The position numbers were made by a program, and so were the translations under genes. The notes beneath the pieces were generated by a model that did no database searches, had not been told where the DNA came from, and worked only from the letters and a program-made list of their open reading frames with translations. Positions 6,863 to 15,353 of a DNA stretch of 19,353 nt are shown piece by piece. How positions within the stretch are numbered: position 1 is the first letter of the stretch; each line of letters begins with the position of its first letter. The DNA comes from JAQIBY01 sp046546095. Lineage in GTDB: Bacteria > Bacteroidota > Bacteroidia > Bacteroidales > ML635J-15. The stretch lies in assembly GCA_046546095.1 (NCBI GenBank), contig JBKGYK010000066.1:1-19353 (forward strand), written 5' to 3'.

Positions 6863-9800
6863 TTATTTCTGATCTGCCAGGCGTTTGTAATAATTGTAAC
6901 GCCATTTGGCATCTTCCTCAGCGATTTTGAAGAGTCTTTCAGCTTCTTCCGGGAATGTTTTGGTCAATGAGAGGTAGCGTACCTCTGAGTTGATAAAATC
7001 CTGGAATTTATCCCAGTCGGGCTCTTTGCTGTCGAGTTGGAATGGGTTTTTGCCTTCTTCCTCGAGTTTGGGATTGTAGCGGTAGTTGTGCCAGTATCCT
7101 GATTTAACAGCTTCGCCTTCTTCCCACTGAGATTTGCCCATACCCTTGCGTAAGCCATGGTTAATACATGGAGAATATGCAATAATCACAGATGGTCCGG
7201 GAAAAGCCTCAGCTTCTTTCATGGCTTTGAAGAACTGATTCTGGCTGGCACCCATAGAAACCTGAGCAACATATACAGTTCCGTAAGTCATCGCCATTGC
7301 ACCAAGGTCTTTTTTACGGACTTTCATACCGCTGGCAGCAAATTTAGCAACTGCGCCTACAGGTGTAGCTTTGGAAGCCTGACCGCCAGTGTTAGAATAA
7401 ACTTCGGTATCCAGTACAAGGATGTTCACGTCTTTGCCACTGGCAATCACATGATCAACACCTCCGAAGCCAATATCGTATGCCCATCCGTCACCACCGA
7501 CAATCCATATGGATTTTTTCACAAGATAATCTTTATTGGCTATGATATTTTTTGCGATTTCATCATTCATGCCTTCCAATTTGGCAAGAAGTTTCTCGCT
7601 GGCTTCTTCTGAACCGGCGGCATCATTCATATTGTCAATCCATGCCTGTCCCAGTTCTTTGGTCTCAGCATCCCAGTCAGCTTCTTCAATCCAGAGCTGA
7701 ATGCGTTCACGGACTTTATCGATACCGGTAGCGATACCAAAGCCGTATTCTGCATTGTCTTCAAAGAGAGAGTTGGCCCATGCCACACCTTTACCTGATT
7801 TGTAGTTGGTGGTATAAGGTGTACTTGGAGCCGAACCGCCGTAAATGGAAGAACAACCTGTAGCATTGGCCACAATCATACGCTCACCAAAGAGCTGTGT
7901 GATGGCTTTGATGTATGGAGTTTCACCACAACCTGCACATGCACCGGAGAATTCGAATAATGGCTGAGCAAACTGTGAATTTTTCACAGTCTTTTCTTTT
8001 GGCAGGATGGTGTCTTTGTAGCCTACAGTCTCATCCATGTATTTGAATCGCTCAACCTCTTCCATCTGAGTTTCCAGAGGCTTCATTACCAGCGCTTTTT
8101 CTTTGGCCGGACAGATATCAGCACAGTTACCACAACCTGTACAATCCAGCGGTGTAACCTGCATAACAAAATTGTATTCTTTGGTTTTGCCCAGTCCTTT
8201 GATAGAACGTGTGCCTTCGGGGGCATTCTCAAGCTCTTCTTCTGTAAGCAGGAAGGGCCTGATGGCAGCGTGAGGACATACGTAAGCACACTGGTTACAC
8301 TGAATACAGTTATCTTCAATCCATTCAGGAACATTGACGGCGATACCACGTTTTTCATATTTGGTAGTACCTGCCGGGAAAGTTCCGTCTTCACGATCAT
8401 TAAATACAGAAACCGGGAGGTCATCACCTAGCTGAGCATTCATTACATCAGCAACGGTTTTTACAAATTCTGTAGCGTCGGGATGATGCGGAATGTGGAA
8501 TTCTCCGTCTTTGATGTCTTTCCACTCAGCAGGAACATCTACAGAAATAACATCACCACCACGGTCAACTGCTTTGTTGTTCATATTGACAATGTCTTCA
8601 CCTTTTTTACCAAAGGATTTGACAATCATCTTCTTCATTTCATCAACAGCCAGATCGTAAGGGATAACTTCTGAAATTTTAAAGAAAGCCGACTGCATGA
8701 TGGTATTGATGCGGTTACCAAGACCAATTTCTTCAGCAATTTCGGTAGCGTTGATCATAAAGAACCTGATGTTCTTTTCGGCCAGAATTTTCTTGATATT
8801 GTCCGGCAGGCGCTTTTTGGTTTCTTCCTCATCCCAGATGGAATTAAGCAGGAAGATTCCGCCATCCTTAATACCACGGAGCATATCATATTTATCGATG
8901 TATGCAGGAACGTGACATGCCACAAAATCAGGTTTGGTTACCAGATAGGGTGCACGGATTGGCTTGTCGCCAAAACGCAGGTGAGAAGCGGTAAAACCAC
9001 CGGATTTCTTTGAATCATAGGAGAAATATGCCTGACAGAATTTGTCGGTAGATTCACCGATAATTTTGATACTGTTTTTGTTGGCACCGACAGTACCATC
9101 AGAACCCAGACCAAAAAATTTGGCTTCGTAAGTACCTTCGGGTACAACAGAGATTTCGTCTTTTTTAGGAAGTGACAGGAAAGTCACATCATCCTCGATA
9201 CCGACAGTAAAACCGTTTTTGGCTTCGTTTTGCTTCAGGTTATCATACACACCAACCATCATTGCCGGGGTAGTGTCTTTTGAAGACAGGCCATAGCGAC
9301 CACCGACGATTTCCGGAGCATTTTCTTTACCGTAATACACATCCCTTACATCGAGATAGAGGGGCTCACCATTGGCGCCCGGCTCTTTTGTGCGGTCCAG
9401 TACGGCAATACGTTTAACCGTATCAGGCATGGATTTCAGGAAGTGTTTGGCAGAGAACGGACGATACAGGTGTACGGCAAGCATACCGACTTTTTCACCA
9501 TTGGCTGTCATGGAATCCACAACTTCACGCAGGGTATCGGTAACCGTACCCATTGCAATCACTACATGTTCGGCATCGGGAGCACCATAATAATTGAAAG
9601 GATGGTATTCACGGCCTGTCATTACAGTAATTTTCTGCATGTATTCTTCAACAAGGTCAGGAATGCCTTCATAAAACTTATTGGAAGCTTCTCTAGCCTG
9701 GAAATACACATCAGGATTCTGTGCTGTACCACGAGTAACCGGGCGCTCAGGATTCAGGGTGTTGTCTCTGAATTTCTGCACACTGTCAAAGTCGAGCAGT

Positions 9801-10384
9801 TTTGCCATTTCTTCGGTTTCGAAATACTCAACTTTCTGGATTTCATGTGAGGTACGGAAGCCATCAAAGAAATGCAGGAAAGGTACACGTGTTTTGATGG
9901 ATACAAGGTGAGCAATGGGCGCAAGGTCCATAATTTCCTGTACACCACCAGTGGCAAGCATACCAAAACCTGTCATACGGCAGTTCATCACATCACTGTG
10001 GTCACCAAAAATGGACAATGCCTGCGCTGCGAGGCTTCTTGCTGAGACGTGGAATACGCCCGGAAGCAACTCTCCGCTGATTTTGTACATATTTGGTATC
10101 ATCAGCAACAGACCCTGTGAAGCTGTAAACGTGGATGTCAGTGAACCACCTTGCAGCGCACCGTGTACAGCACCTGCAGCACCGGCTTCAGATTGCATTT
10201 CTTCAACCTGAACAGTCTGTCCAAAAATGTTTTTCTTTCCGCTGGCTGCCCATTCATCAACATATTCTGCCATGTTTGATGAGGGGGTAATCGGATAAAT
10301 ACATGCGACTTCGCTAAACATGTAAGCTACGTGAGAAGCTGCCATGTTTCCGTCACAAGTCATGAATTTCTTGTTTTTACTCAT
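6863..10384 (-). CDS. nifJ: Pyruvate:ferredoxin (flavodoxin) oxidoreductase
   Basis: The protein has 1173 residues, the full single-chain length. It oxidises pyruvate with CoA to acetyl-CoA and CO2, passing electrons to ferredoxin or flavodoxin, in the cytoplasm. The N-terminal domain carries YPITPSS near residue 30. The gamma-type domain is around 430-600 (GLGSDGTVGANKNS). Two 4Fe-4S motifs follow, Cys693/696/699/703 and Cys748/751/754/758. The proximal cluster starts at CAGC (816-819), with its distant partner cysteine at 1073 (SPCINHG). The thiamine diphosphate site is seen in GDGWAYDIGFGGVDH and YSNTGGQASK. The gene is monocistronic by context: a terminator follows and the upstream gene is divergent. 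Presence of this oxygen-sensitive enzyme suggests anaerobic or fermentative growth. Confidence 0.98.
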   Translation of the reverse strand: MSKNKKFMTCDGNMAASHVAYMFSEVACIYPITPSSNMAEYVDEWAASGKKNIFGQTVQVEEMQSEAGAAGAVHGALQGGSLTSTFTASQGLLLMIPNMYKISGELLPGVFHVSARSLAAQALSIFGDHSDVMNCRMTGFGMLATGGVQEIMDLAPIAHLVSIKTRVPFLHFFDGFRTSHEIQKVEYFETEEMAKLLDFDSVQKFRDNTLNPERPVTRGTAQNPDVYFQAREASNKFYEGIPDLVEEYMQKITVMTGREYHPFNYYGAPDAEHVVIAMGTVTDTLREVVDSMTANGEKVGMLAVHLYRPFSAKHFLKSMPDTVKRIAVLDRTKEPGANGEPLYLDVRDVYYGKENAPEIVGGRYGLSSKDTTPAMMVGVYDNLKQNEAKNGFTVGIEDDVTFLSLPKKDEISVVPEGTYEAKFFGLGSDGTVGANKNSIKIIGESTDKFCQAYFSYDSKKSGGFTASHLRFGDKPIRAPYLVTKPDFVACHVPAYIDKYDMLRGIKDGGIFLLNSIWDEEETKKRLPDNIKKILAEKNIRFFMINATEIAEEIGLGNRINTIMQSAFFKISEVIPYDLAVDEMKKMIVKSFGKKGEDIVNMNNKAVDRGGDVISVDVPAEWKDIKDGEFHIPHHPDATEFVKTVADVMNAQLGDDLPVSVFNDREDGTFPAGTTKYEKRGIAVNVPEWIEDNCIQCNQCAYVCPHAAIRPFLLTEEELENAPEGTRSIKGLGKTKEYNFVMQVTPLDCTGCGNCADICPAKEKALVMKPLETQMEEVERFKYMDETVGYKDTILPKEKTVKNSQFAQPLFEFSGACAGCGETPYIKAITQLFGERMIVANATGCSSIYGGSAPSTPYTTNYKSGKGVAWANSLFEDNAEYGFGIATGIDKVRERIQLWIEEADWDAETKELGQAWIDNMNDAAGSEEASEKLLAKLEGMNDEIAKNIIANKDYLVKKSIWIVGGDGWAYDIGFGGVDHVIASGKDVNILVLDTEVYSNTGGQASKATPVGAVAKFAASGMKVRKKDLGAMAMTYGTVYVAQVSMGASQNQFFKAMKEAEAFPGPSVIIAYSPCINHGLRKGMGKSQWEEGEAVKSGYWHNYRYNPKLEEEGKNPFQLDSKEPDWDKFQDFINSEVRYLSLTKTFPEEAERLFKIAEEDAKWRYNYYKRLADQK

Positions 10385-10664
10385 GTCTGTTCGGATATTT
10401 GTTACACATTAATAATCTTAACTTTACCCCGGATTTCGTACTGTGATTTCCGGAGCCGCTAATGTAACACATTTCTGGTGCTTAGCCTACTTTTTTCCTA
10501 TGTTATTTGATAGAATCCGCTAACTTAAAATCTGTCTAAAGAAGATGATTTCACCTCCTGCCTTAAGCAAAACGCCTCCACACTTTTTTGCATAGCATCA
10601 CACTTGAGCCTGGTTTATTTCCTGTACAGGCAATAAGTGACACATGAATTTTTTGTGCATGCGT
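10385..10664. other. Intergenic region between divergent nifJ and hypothetical gene
   Basis: There is no gene here. The region must hold the nifJ promoter on the minus strand, but I see no good TAnnTTTG there. Possible operator-like elements are an imperfect inverted repeat at 10399-10415 (TTGTTA, 5 nt, TAATAA), a perfect AATGT-AAC-ACATT at 10461-10473, a direct repeat CACACTT at 10579-10585 and 10599-10605, and the perfect palindrome CCTGTACAGG at 10621-10630. None can be tied to a regulator from sequence alone. Confidence 0.35.
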
Positions 10665-10695
10665 TTTGCAGCTTTTTTCATTTTTGCTATCTTTA
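10665..10695 (+). promoter_or_regulatory. Bacteroidota promoter TTTG-N19-TATCTTTA
   Basis: TTTG at 10665-10668, exactly 19 nt of spacer and TATCTTTA at 10688-10695 match the Bacteroidota consensus TTTG-N19-TAnnTTTG except for the last base. Transcription would start near 10700, leaving a leader of about 15-18 nt before the ATG at 10718. This decides against the in-frame ATG at 10637, which lies upstream of the promoter. Confidence 0.7.
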
Positions 10696-10717
10696 TAAAT
10701 CCAAAAACCAACATATC

Positions 10718-11554
10718 ATGAAAAAACAATCAGACAAAGACATGGATCGTCGCATTGATAACGGTCTGAAACGACAAGAGCTTGAAAAGAAATACGGAGC
10801 TAAATTTGGAGGAAGTTCTCAACTCCCACCGGATGTTGAAAGTGAATGGCTCAATTATATCGAAAAATTCGAAGAGCAGTTTGAAAATGCAAAACAGATC
10901 ACTGTTTACAAGAAGCTGGGAGAGCCATCATTTAAAGCAGCATCCAAGCTGTCCGACAAAGAATTGTCCGGCGAACTTGAACGGCTATACAACATCATGG
11001 CTGAAGGTTTTATTTCACTTGACGTATTTTCAGATGCTGATGACAGGGAGATATACCGCTTTATTACCGAAGAGCTTTTTCAGGAAGAAGTTGACGACAT
11101 GGATCTGCCGGGAACCTGGAGCTGTTTTATTTACGAAGATTTTCACCCAAATGCCACCCTTGATATTGAAGCTGCCATCGAGAATTTCTTTCTCATGACA
11201 ATGGGCCGGGTATACGATGAATATCTGGAAAGTTACGACCTCGTGTACATTGACACGGATGATTACCTGGATGCCGGAGGAAAGCCAATCCCGAAAAAGG
11301 AAATTGAAAAGCGCATCAACAGCTTTTTGAAAGCATACGATTCCTTTGAGATTCTGAAAGAAGAAATAAGCGATATAAAAATTAATGAGAAAGAGGATGA
11401 TGCCCTGGCAATTATGGATGTGTGCTATAAGGCATGGCTTGATGAGGGGAAAGTCAGCGAAACGCATCAGGGAAAAGCAAAATTCAAACTCAGGCCTTCA
11501 AAATACGGAGGCTGGAGCATCTACAGCATTGATATGCCGGGCTGGCGGGTCTGA
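10718..11554 (+). CDS. Acidic cytoplasmic protein of unknown function
   Basis: The product has 278 residues from the ATG at 10718, chosen because the upstream in-frame ATG (10637) precedes the promoter. There is no signal peptide or membrane segment. The protein is acidic (runs such as EELFQEEVDDMDLPG and DTDDYLDAGG). The N-terminus is highly charged (MKKQSDKDMDRRIDNGLKRQ). The last ~60 residues (DALAIMDVCYKAWLDEG... ending KYGGWSIYSIDMPGW) look like a small mixed alpha/beta domain. I recognise no catalytic motif and no family. Its stop is 12 nt from that of the convergent mnmE, with a short 5-bp hairpin (11555-11569) spanning both ends. Confidence 0.8.
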   Translation: MKKQSDKDMDRRIDNGLKRQELEKKYGAKFGGSSQLPPDVESEWLNYIEKFEEQFENAKQITVYKKLGEPSFKAASKLSDKELSGELERLYNIMAEGFISLDVFSDADDREIYRFITEELFQEEVDDMDLPGTWSCFIYEDFHPNATLDIEAAIENFFLMTMGRVYDEYLESYDLVYIDTDDYLDAGGKPIPKKEIEKRINSFLKAYDSFEILKEEISDIKINEKEDDALAIMDVCYKAWLDEGKVSETHQGKAKFKLRPSKYGGWSIYSIDMPGWRV

Positions 11555-11566
11555 TAAGCAGGCAGC

Positions 11567-12940
11567 TTACTTTCCAATACAAAAATCCTTAAAAATGCTG
11601 CCGAGTACTTCATCGGTGGTAATCTGACCGGTTATTTCGCCAAGATGATGCAACACTTCCCGTATATCCTGGGATACCAAATCACCCGGTATGCCATTTT
11701 TCATGGCCTCCTCTGCCCTTTCAGCAGCTTCCTGTGCCTGCTGCAATGCTGCTGCGTGCCGGGCGTTGGACACCACCACATCCGAAGCCGAACGCATGGC
11801 TTTAACCTGTTTCACCATTGCCGATGTCAACTGCTCAATGCCCTGCCCGGTTTTGGCCGACAAACCAAATACCGGAACATCAAACGCAACATCTTCGGCT
11901 TCATGCTGATCAGCTTTGTTAAGCAACAGGAAAACATCTGCACCACTGTCTTTTGTCCGCTCCTGCACTTCCTGCAACAAGCCCAGGATTTCCTCCTTCG
12001 GGTTCTGAGTTTCGGCCATCAACAACACAAGTCCTGCTTTTTCCAGCTTAGCCCAGGCGCGTTGTATGCCTTTGGTTTCAATTTCATCGGCAGTATCCCG
12101 AAGGCCGGCCGTATCAATAAAACGAAAGCGTATGCCATCCAGCACCATATCATCCTCAAGGCTGTCGCGGGTAGTTCCCGGGATGTCCGATACGATGGCT
12201 CTGTCTTCTTTCAGCAAAGCATTCAAAAGCGTGGATTTCCCCACGTTGGGTTTTCCGGCAATCACTACCGGCATGCCGTGTTTGATGACGTTTCCAAAGC
12301 GAAAACTCTCCAGCAGCTTATTGATACGGGATTGCACATCAGCAAGCAAGCCGAGTAGTTCAGAACGGTCAGCAAATTCCACATCTTCTTCCGAAAAATC
12401 CAACTCCAGTTCCATCAGAGATACCAGCTTGAGCAAACGTTCACGCAGATGTTCAATTTCCTTTCCATAGCCTTCTTTCATTTGTCTTATGGCCAGTTGA
12501 TGACTGGCTTTGCTATCAGAGGCAATCAAATCTGCAACAGCCTCGGCCTGGGAAAGCTCCATCTTGCCATTGAGAAACGCCCGTTGTGTGAATTCACCCG
12601 GTTCGGCCATTCGTGCACCATGCATGAGTAATGCATCCAGTATGCGTTGCTGAATGTACAGGGAGCCGTGACAACTGATTTCCAGCATATCTTCACCGGT
12701 ATAGGAATGCGGCGCTTTAAACACTGAAACCAATACCTGATCAATCAATTCATCCCCATCCACAAAACTGCCGTAATACAACCGGTAAGCCTCAGCTTTG
12801 GCAAAACGTTTAACACTGGCCGGACGAAAAACCTGCTGAATCAATTCAAAAGCTCTGTCACCGCTAAGACGGATTACGGCAATGGCTGCTTCAGCGCTGG
12901 CGGTAGAAAGGGCACATATGGTATCGTTTGAATGCATCAT
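11567..12940 (-). CDS. mnmE: tRNA uridine-5-carboxymethylaminomethyl modification GTPase MnmE
   Basis: The protein has 457 residues, the normal length. With MnmG it installs the (carboxymethyl)aminomethyl group on U34 of certain tRNAs. The N-terminal folate-binding domain begins NDTICALSTASAEAAIAVIRLSG. The inserted G domain has G1 GKPNVGKS at residues 229-236, the switch region IPGTTRD, G3 DTAG at 276-279 and G4 NKAD at 341-344. The C-terminus ends FCIGK with the functional Cys454. Two adjacent ATGs (12940 and 12937) are possible starts. It is the last gene of a minus-strand cluster, 38 nt after the membrane protein gene. Confidence 0.97.
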   Translation of the reverse strand: MMHSNDTICALSTASAEAAIAVIRLSGDRAFELIQQVFRPASVKRFAKAEAYRLYYGSFVDGDELIDQVLVSVFKAPHSYTGEDMLEISCHGSLYIQQRILDALLMHGARMAEPGEFTQRAFLNGKMELSQAEAVADLIASDSKASHQLAIRQMKEGYGKEIEHLRERLLKLVSLMELELDFSEEDVEFADRSELLGLLADVQSRINKLLESFRFGNVIKHGMPVVIAGKPNVGKSTLLNALLKEDRAIVSDIPGTTRDSLEDDMVLDGIRFRFIDTAGLRDTADEIETKGIQRAWAKLEKAGLVLLMAETQNPKEEILGLLQEVQERTKDSGADVFLLLNKADQHEAEDVAFDVPVFGLSAKTGQGIEQLTSAMVKQVKAMRSASDVVVSNARHAAALQQAQEAAERAEEAMKNGIPGDLVSQDIREVLHHLGEITGQITTDEVLGSIFKDFCIGK

Positions 12941-12978
12941 GCTGCAAAAATAGCAAAAGCATGGAAATGCCTGTATAC

Positions 12979-13536
12979 TTATTCGGAATCATCCTGCATT
13001 TTCCTGAGACGCTTCTCTCCTACCAGTCCGGTGATGAACGGTACGGAAAGAAAGCCTGTTATAACCAACAAACCTATGATACTTACAATACGGATGAACA
13101 TCATGGCGGGTTCAGAAAATTCCGGTTCTTCTTCTGCAAAAACCATCATGATTGTATCTATCATATCCCAGACATTGAAGCCAACGAATATCAGAATAAA
13201 AACGACAGCTCCAAACATAATCCAGAGAATCTGTTTGAGTTTGTCAAACCACTTGTAGTAAAGGAAACCAACAAGCAACAAGGCAATTCCCAGCAGGAAA
13301 AGTAAAGGGGAAAATTGAAAAATACGCATTTGTTCCTGCATGATTTCGGTAACAAACAGATCATCCTCCGCCACAGGAATCCATATTTTATTGAAAAAGC
13401 GCAGCAATAGATAAACCAGCGAATAAATCCCGCCATAAACAATCAAAATACCACCATACACCCAGGCCGGTACACGGATCATGTTATGGGCATTTTTGGC
13501 TCTGCGGCTAAGCTGTTTAAAATCCGGCTTTTCCAT
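12979..13536 (-). CDS. Four-helix membrane protein of unknown function
   Basis: The product has 185 residues. Four hydrophobic segments are visible: about residues 25-46 (WVYGGILIVYGGIYSLVYLLL), 75-92 (PLLFLLGIALLLVGFLY), 102-122 (ILWIMFGAVVFILIFVGF) and 147-170 (IRIVSIIGLLVITGFLSVPFI). The N-terminus is basic (KQLSRRAKNAHNMIR), and an acidic loop EEEPEFSEP lies between the last two helices. I recognise no family. It starts 6 nt after the dapA stop and precedes mnmE, so it is probably cotranscribed with both. A link to either pathway is not implied by the sequence. Confidence 0.75.
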   Translation of the reverse strand: MEKPDFKQLSRRAKNAHNMIRVPAWVYGGILIVYGGIYSLVYLLLRFFNKIWIPVAEDDLFVTEIMQEQMRIFQFSPLLFLLGIALLLVGFLYYKWFDKLKQILWIMFGAVVFILIFVGFNVWDMIDTIMMVFAEEEPEFSEPAMMFIRIVSIIGLLVITGFLSVPFITGLVGEKRLRKMQDDSE

Positions 13537-13542
13537 AAGAAT

Positions 13543-14439
13543 TTACCGTGCAAGTTGAATTTTGGCAATATCCGCACCAATGGCTTTGTACAGTTCTTTA
13601 CTGGCAGGGACCAGAGGCAGGCGCAGATGGTTTTCAAGAATGCCGAGTTGTTCAAGGGCGGCCTTTACTCCCACCGGATTGCCTTCTTTAAACATCAGCC
13701 GTGTGACACTCAGCAGCAGGTAATGGAACAGGCGGGCTTCATTCAGGTTGCCATGGCGTGTAGCATCCACCATTTCCGACCATTCATAAGGAAAAGCATT
13801 GGCAACCACAGAAATCACACCGTCCATGCCGGAAGCTATCAGGGGAAGAGTTATGGCATCTTCGCCGCTCAGTACGTTAAAATCCACCGGTTTGTTTTTG
13901 ATGATGTCCATGGCTTTGTCAAAGTTGCCGCTGGCTTCCTTGACCGCTACAATGTTATCAAAATCTTCGGCCAGGCGCACTGTGGTTTCTGCTGCCATAT
14001 CAGCGCCGGTACGTCCGGGAACATTATACAGAATGATATCCTTGCCGGTGGATTCGGACACACGCTTGAAATGCTGATATATGCCTTCCTGGGAGGGCTT
14101 GTTGTAATACGGCACCACAGAAAGCAGGGCATCTATATTGTCGAGATCCGCTTCTGCGATCTGTTTTGTCAGGGCTTCTGTATTGTTGCCGCCCATACCA
14201 AGTACAATGGGAAGTTTGCCTTCATTGATTTCAGCGATATAATTCACAACCGCTGTTTTTTCTTCAGGTGACAAGGTTACCGCTTCAGCGGTGGTACCCA
14301 TTGCCACCAGAAAATCCACGCCCCCTTTGGTAAGATGTTCCACCAGTTTTTTTACTGCAGGGAAATCCACGGATTTATCTTCACGAAAAGGTGTTACCAA
14401 TGCAACACCGGTACCTCGGTATTCTCTGTTTTGTGCCAT
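13543..14439 (-). CDS. dapA: 4-hydroxy-tetrahydrodipicolinate synthase
   Basis: The protein has 298 residues, normal for DapA. It condenses pyruvate with aspartate semialdehyde in the lysine/diaminopimelate pathway. The Schiff-base lysine is Lys167 in VAVKEASG and the proton-relay tyrosine is Tyr138 in ILYNVPGRTG. The second tyrosine lies in VPYYNKPSQEG, and the substrate-binding loop reads MGTTAEAVTL. The Ala in GTTAE, where many homologues have Gly, is a mild variant. Related aldolases such as N-acetylneuraminate lyase share the fold, but the YYNKPSQEG and NVPGRTG elements favour DapA. It lies 2 nt after the DUF6913-like gene and 6 nt before the membrane protein gene. Confidence 0.95.
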   Translation of the reverse strand: MAQNREYRGTGVALVTPFREDKSVDFPAVKKLVEHLTKGGVDFLVAMGTTAEAVTLSPEEKTAVVNYIAEINEGKLPIVLGMGGNNTEALTKQIAEADLDNIDALLSVVPYYNKPSQEGIYQHFKRVSESTGKDIILYNVPGRTGADMAAETTVRLAEDFDNIVAVKEASGNFDKAMDIIKNKPVDFNVLSGEDAITLPLIASGMDGVISVVANAFPYEWSEMVDATRHGNLNEARLFHYLLLSVTRLMFKEGNPVGVKAALEQLGILENHLRLPLVPASKELYKAIGADIAKIQLAR

Positions 14440-14441
14440 AG

Positions 14442-14990
14442 TTATCTGGGTTTTATCATTTTCATGTAATAAACAATCTGCTCCAGTATATAGGATTTTG
14501 AAGCAGCCGAAGCAGTATCAATCATGATATCGTGTTGCTGGTTTTCGGTCTTTACGCCGGCAATAAGCCTCGCATGTGATTGTACCAACACATAATCCAG
14601 GGGAATGACAACATCCGGACTCAGATTGATCAGCAAGTCAAACGGGGTTTGGATAAATTTACGTACACCATCAGAGACAGGTTTCCCATACCAGTTTAAA
14701 TCCGCCCTGCTAAAGAAGCGATAAGGCTCAGGCTGGATCTGATAATCTTCGGGTTCTTTGATGTCGGAATAACCAAGTGTTCTGACAGTCATGCCATCCG
14801 GCAGGGAGTCGACAAAACGTTTAATCTCTTCAAGGTCTTTTTCCGACTGGCAGTGATATAAAATCCCAAGATGCTTTACATCCTTCCAACTGATGGCCAC
14901 CGGCTTATGATGCCGCTTTTTTTGCAGTTTTTTCAACTGCCTTTCTCCGTATTTTCTTTTTATAGCCCTTAGCATAAGTTGGCATTTCAT
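14442..14990 (-). CDS. DUF6913-like protein
   Basis: The product has 182 residues from the ATG at 14990, or 177 from the in-frame ATG at 14975. The latter may be the true start because the -7 box at 15001-15008 leaves almost no leader for the former. The N-terminus is strongly basic (RAIKRKYGERQLKKLQKKRHHK). The core has LGILYHCQSEKDLEEIKRF and FDLLINLSPDVVIPLDYVL, which I associate with DUF6913, a Bacteroidota family of unknown function. There is no signal peptide and no catalytic motif is evident. It is the first gene of the minus-strand cluster with dapA, the membrane protein gene and mnmE. Confidence 0.8.
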   Translation of the reverse strand: MKCQLMLRAIKRKYGERQLKKLQKKRHHKPVAISWKDVKHLGILYHCQSEKDLEEIKRFVDSLPDGMTVRTLGYSDIKEPEDYQIQPEPYRFFSRADLNWYGKPVSDGVRKFIQTPFDLLINLSPDVVIPLDYVLVQSHARLIAGVKTENQQHDIMIDTASAASKSYILEQIVYYMKMIKPR

Positions 14991-15000
14991 TTCCTGGAAG

Positions 15001-15008
15001 CAAATTTA
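15001..15008 (-). promoter_or_regulatory. Bacteroidota -7 box (TAAATTTG) for the DUF6913-dapA cluster
   Basis: On the minus strand the sequence is TAAATTTG, a perfect TAnnTTTG. TTTT (instead of TTTG) lies 19 nt upstream of it in a run of T. Transcription would start near 14996, 5-7 nt before the ATG at 14990 or about 20 nt before the ATG at 14975. Confidence 0.55.
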
Positions 15009-15108
15009 GCAATAAATCCTGCCTGAAAAAATCCCAATCATTCAAATACCTGATTTTCGGTATTATTTTCATATCCCCGCAACCCGGCTCTTGTGTTGGG
15101 AAATTGTA

Positions 15109-15143
15109 TTGGTGAAAAATTCCACGGAACGTGCAGTAGAACC
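15109..15143 (+). repeat. Dispersed 35-nt repeat, copy 2
   Basis: Same orientation as the copy at 21-55 and 30 of 35 positions identical, with the terminal 24 nt differing at one base. It lies in the 316-nt gene-free stretch 14991-15306, between the minus-strand DUF6913 promoter and the plus-strand promoter at 15242. Flanking sequence differs from that of copy 1, so the repeat itself is the conserved unit. The rest of this gene-free stretch (about 15144-15240) is AT-rich and shows nothing else I recognise. Confidence 0.8.
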
Positions 15144-15241
15144 ACAATATTAAACTTATTTACAAATTATAGCTCACATTGTATTTTATTAGCACCATAC
15201 CGTTGCTTGTCATTCTAAATTAGTATTTTTTATTGGCGTTT

Positions 15242-15272
15242 TTTGTTGTTTCGGAAATTTTTACTATACTTG
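15242..15272 (+). promoter_or_regulatory. Bacteroidota promoter TTTG-N19-TATACTTG
   Basis: TTTG at 15242-15245, a spacer of exactly 19 nt and TATACTTG at 15265-15272 match the Bacteroidota consensus with one mismatch in the -7 box. Transcription would begin near 15277, about 30 nt before the ATG at 15307. It probably drives the whole surface-protein operon to at least 19254. Confidence 0.65.
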
Positions 15273-15353
15273 CTTTATTCCAGAGACAAATAATTAAAAA
15301 ACCATTATGAACACAACACAAGAAAAACCACCCTTAAAGCATTACTTATCCTT

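Noticed and set aside
7157..7612. Plus-strand open frames inside nifJ, such as 7157-7612 and 9443-9850
   Set aside because: They lie antisense to a full-length, clearly conserved nifJ and have no promoter, signal or family features.
10551..10560. Perfect Shine-Dalgarno-like CAGGAGGTGA on the minus strand
   Set aside because: No start codon follows at a useful distance, it is about 170 nt from the nifJ ATG, and genes here do not use such sites.
10637..10717. Longer start for the acidic protein at 10637
   Set aside because: The ATG lies upstream of a good TTFG-type promoter (TTTG-N19-TATCTTTA) at 10665-10695, and the added residues are hydrophobic and Cys/Phe-rich, unlike the rest of the protein.
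11645..12358. Long plus-strand frame of 237 codons inside mnmE
   Set aside because: It is antisense to the conserved MnmE G domain, and its composition (many His, Phe and Gln) is typical of an opposite-strand shadow.
13486..14271. Plus-strand frame of 261 codons over dapA
   Set aside because: It is fully antisense to dapA and the membrane protein gene, with His/Gln/Phe-rich shadow composition and no recognisable domain.
21..15143. Composite mobile element bounded by the two 35-nt repeats
   Set aside because: The interval holds housekeeping genes with normal order and no transposase or integrase, so independent copies of a short element are more likely.
14905..15147. Minus-strand frame including the dispersed repeat
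   Set aside because: It overlaps the DUF6913-like gene in another frame, starts in the repeat upstream of the -7 box at 15001-15008 and has a Lys-rich tail with no homology I recognise.
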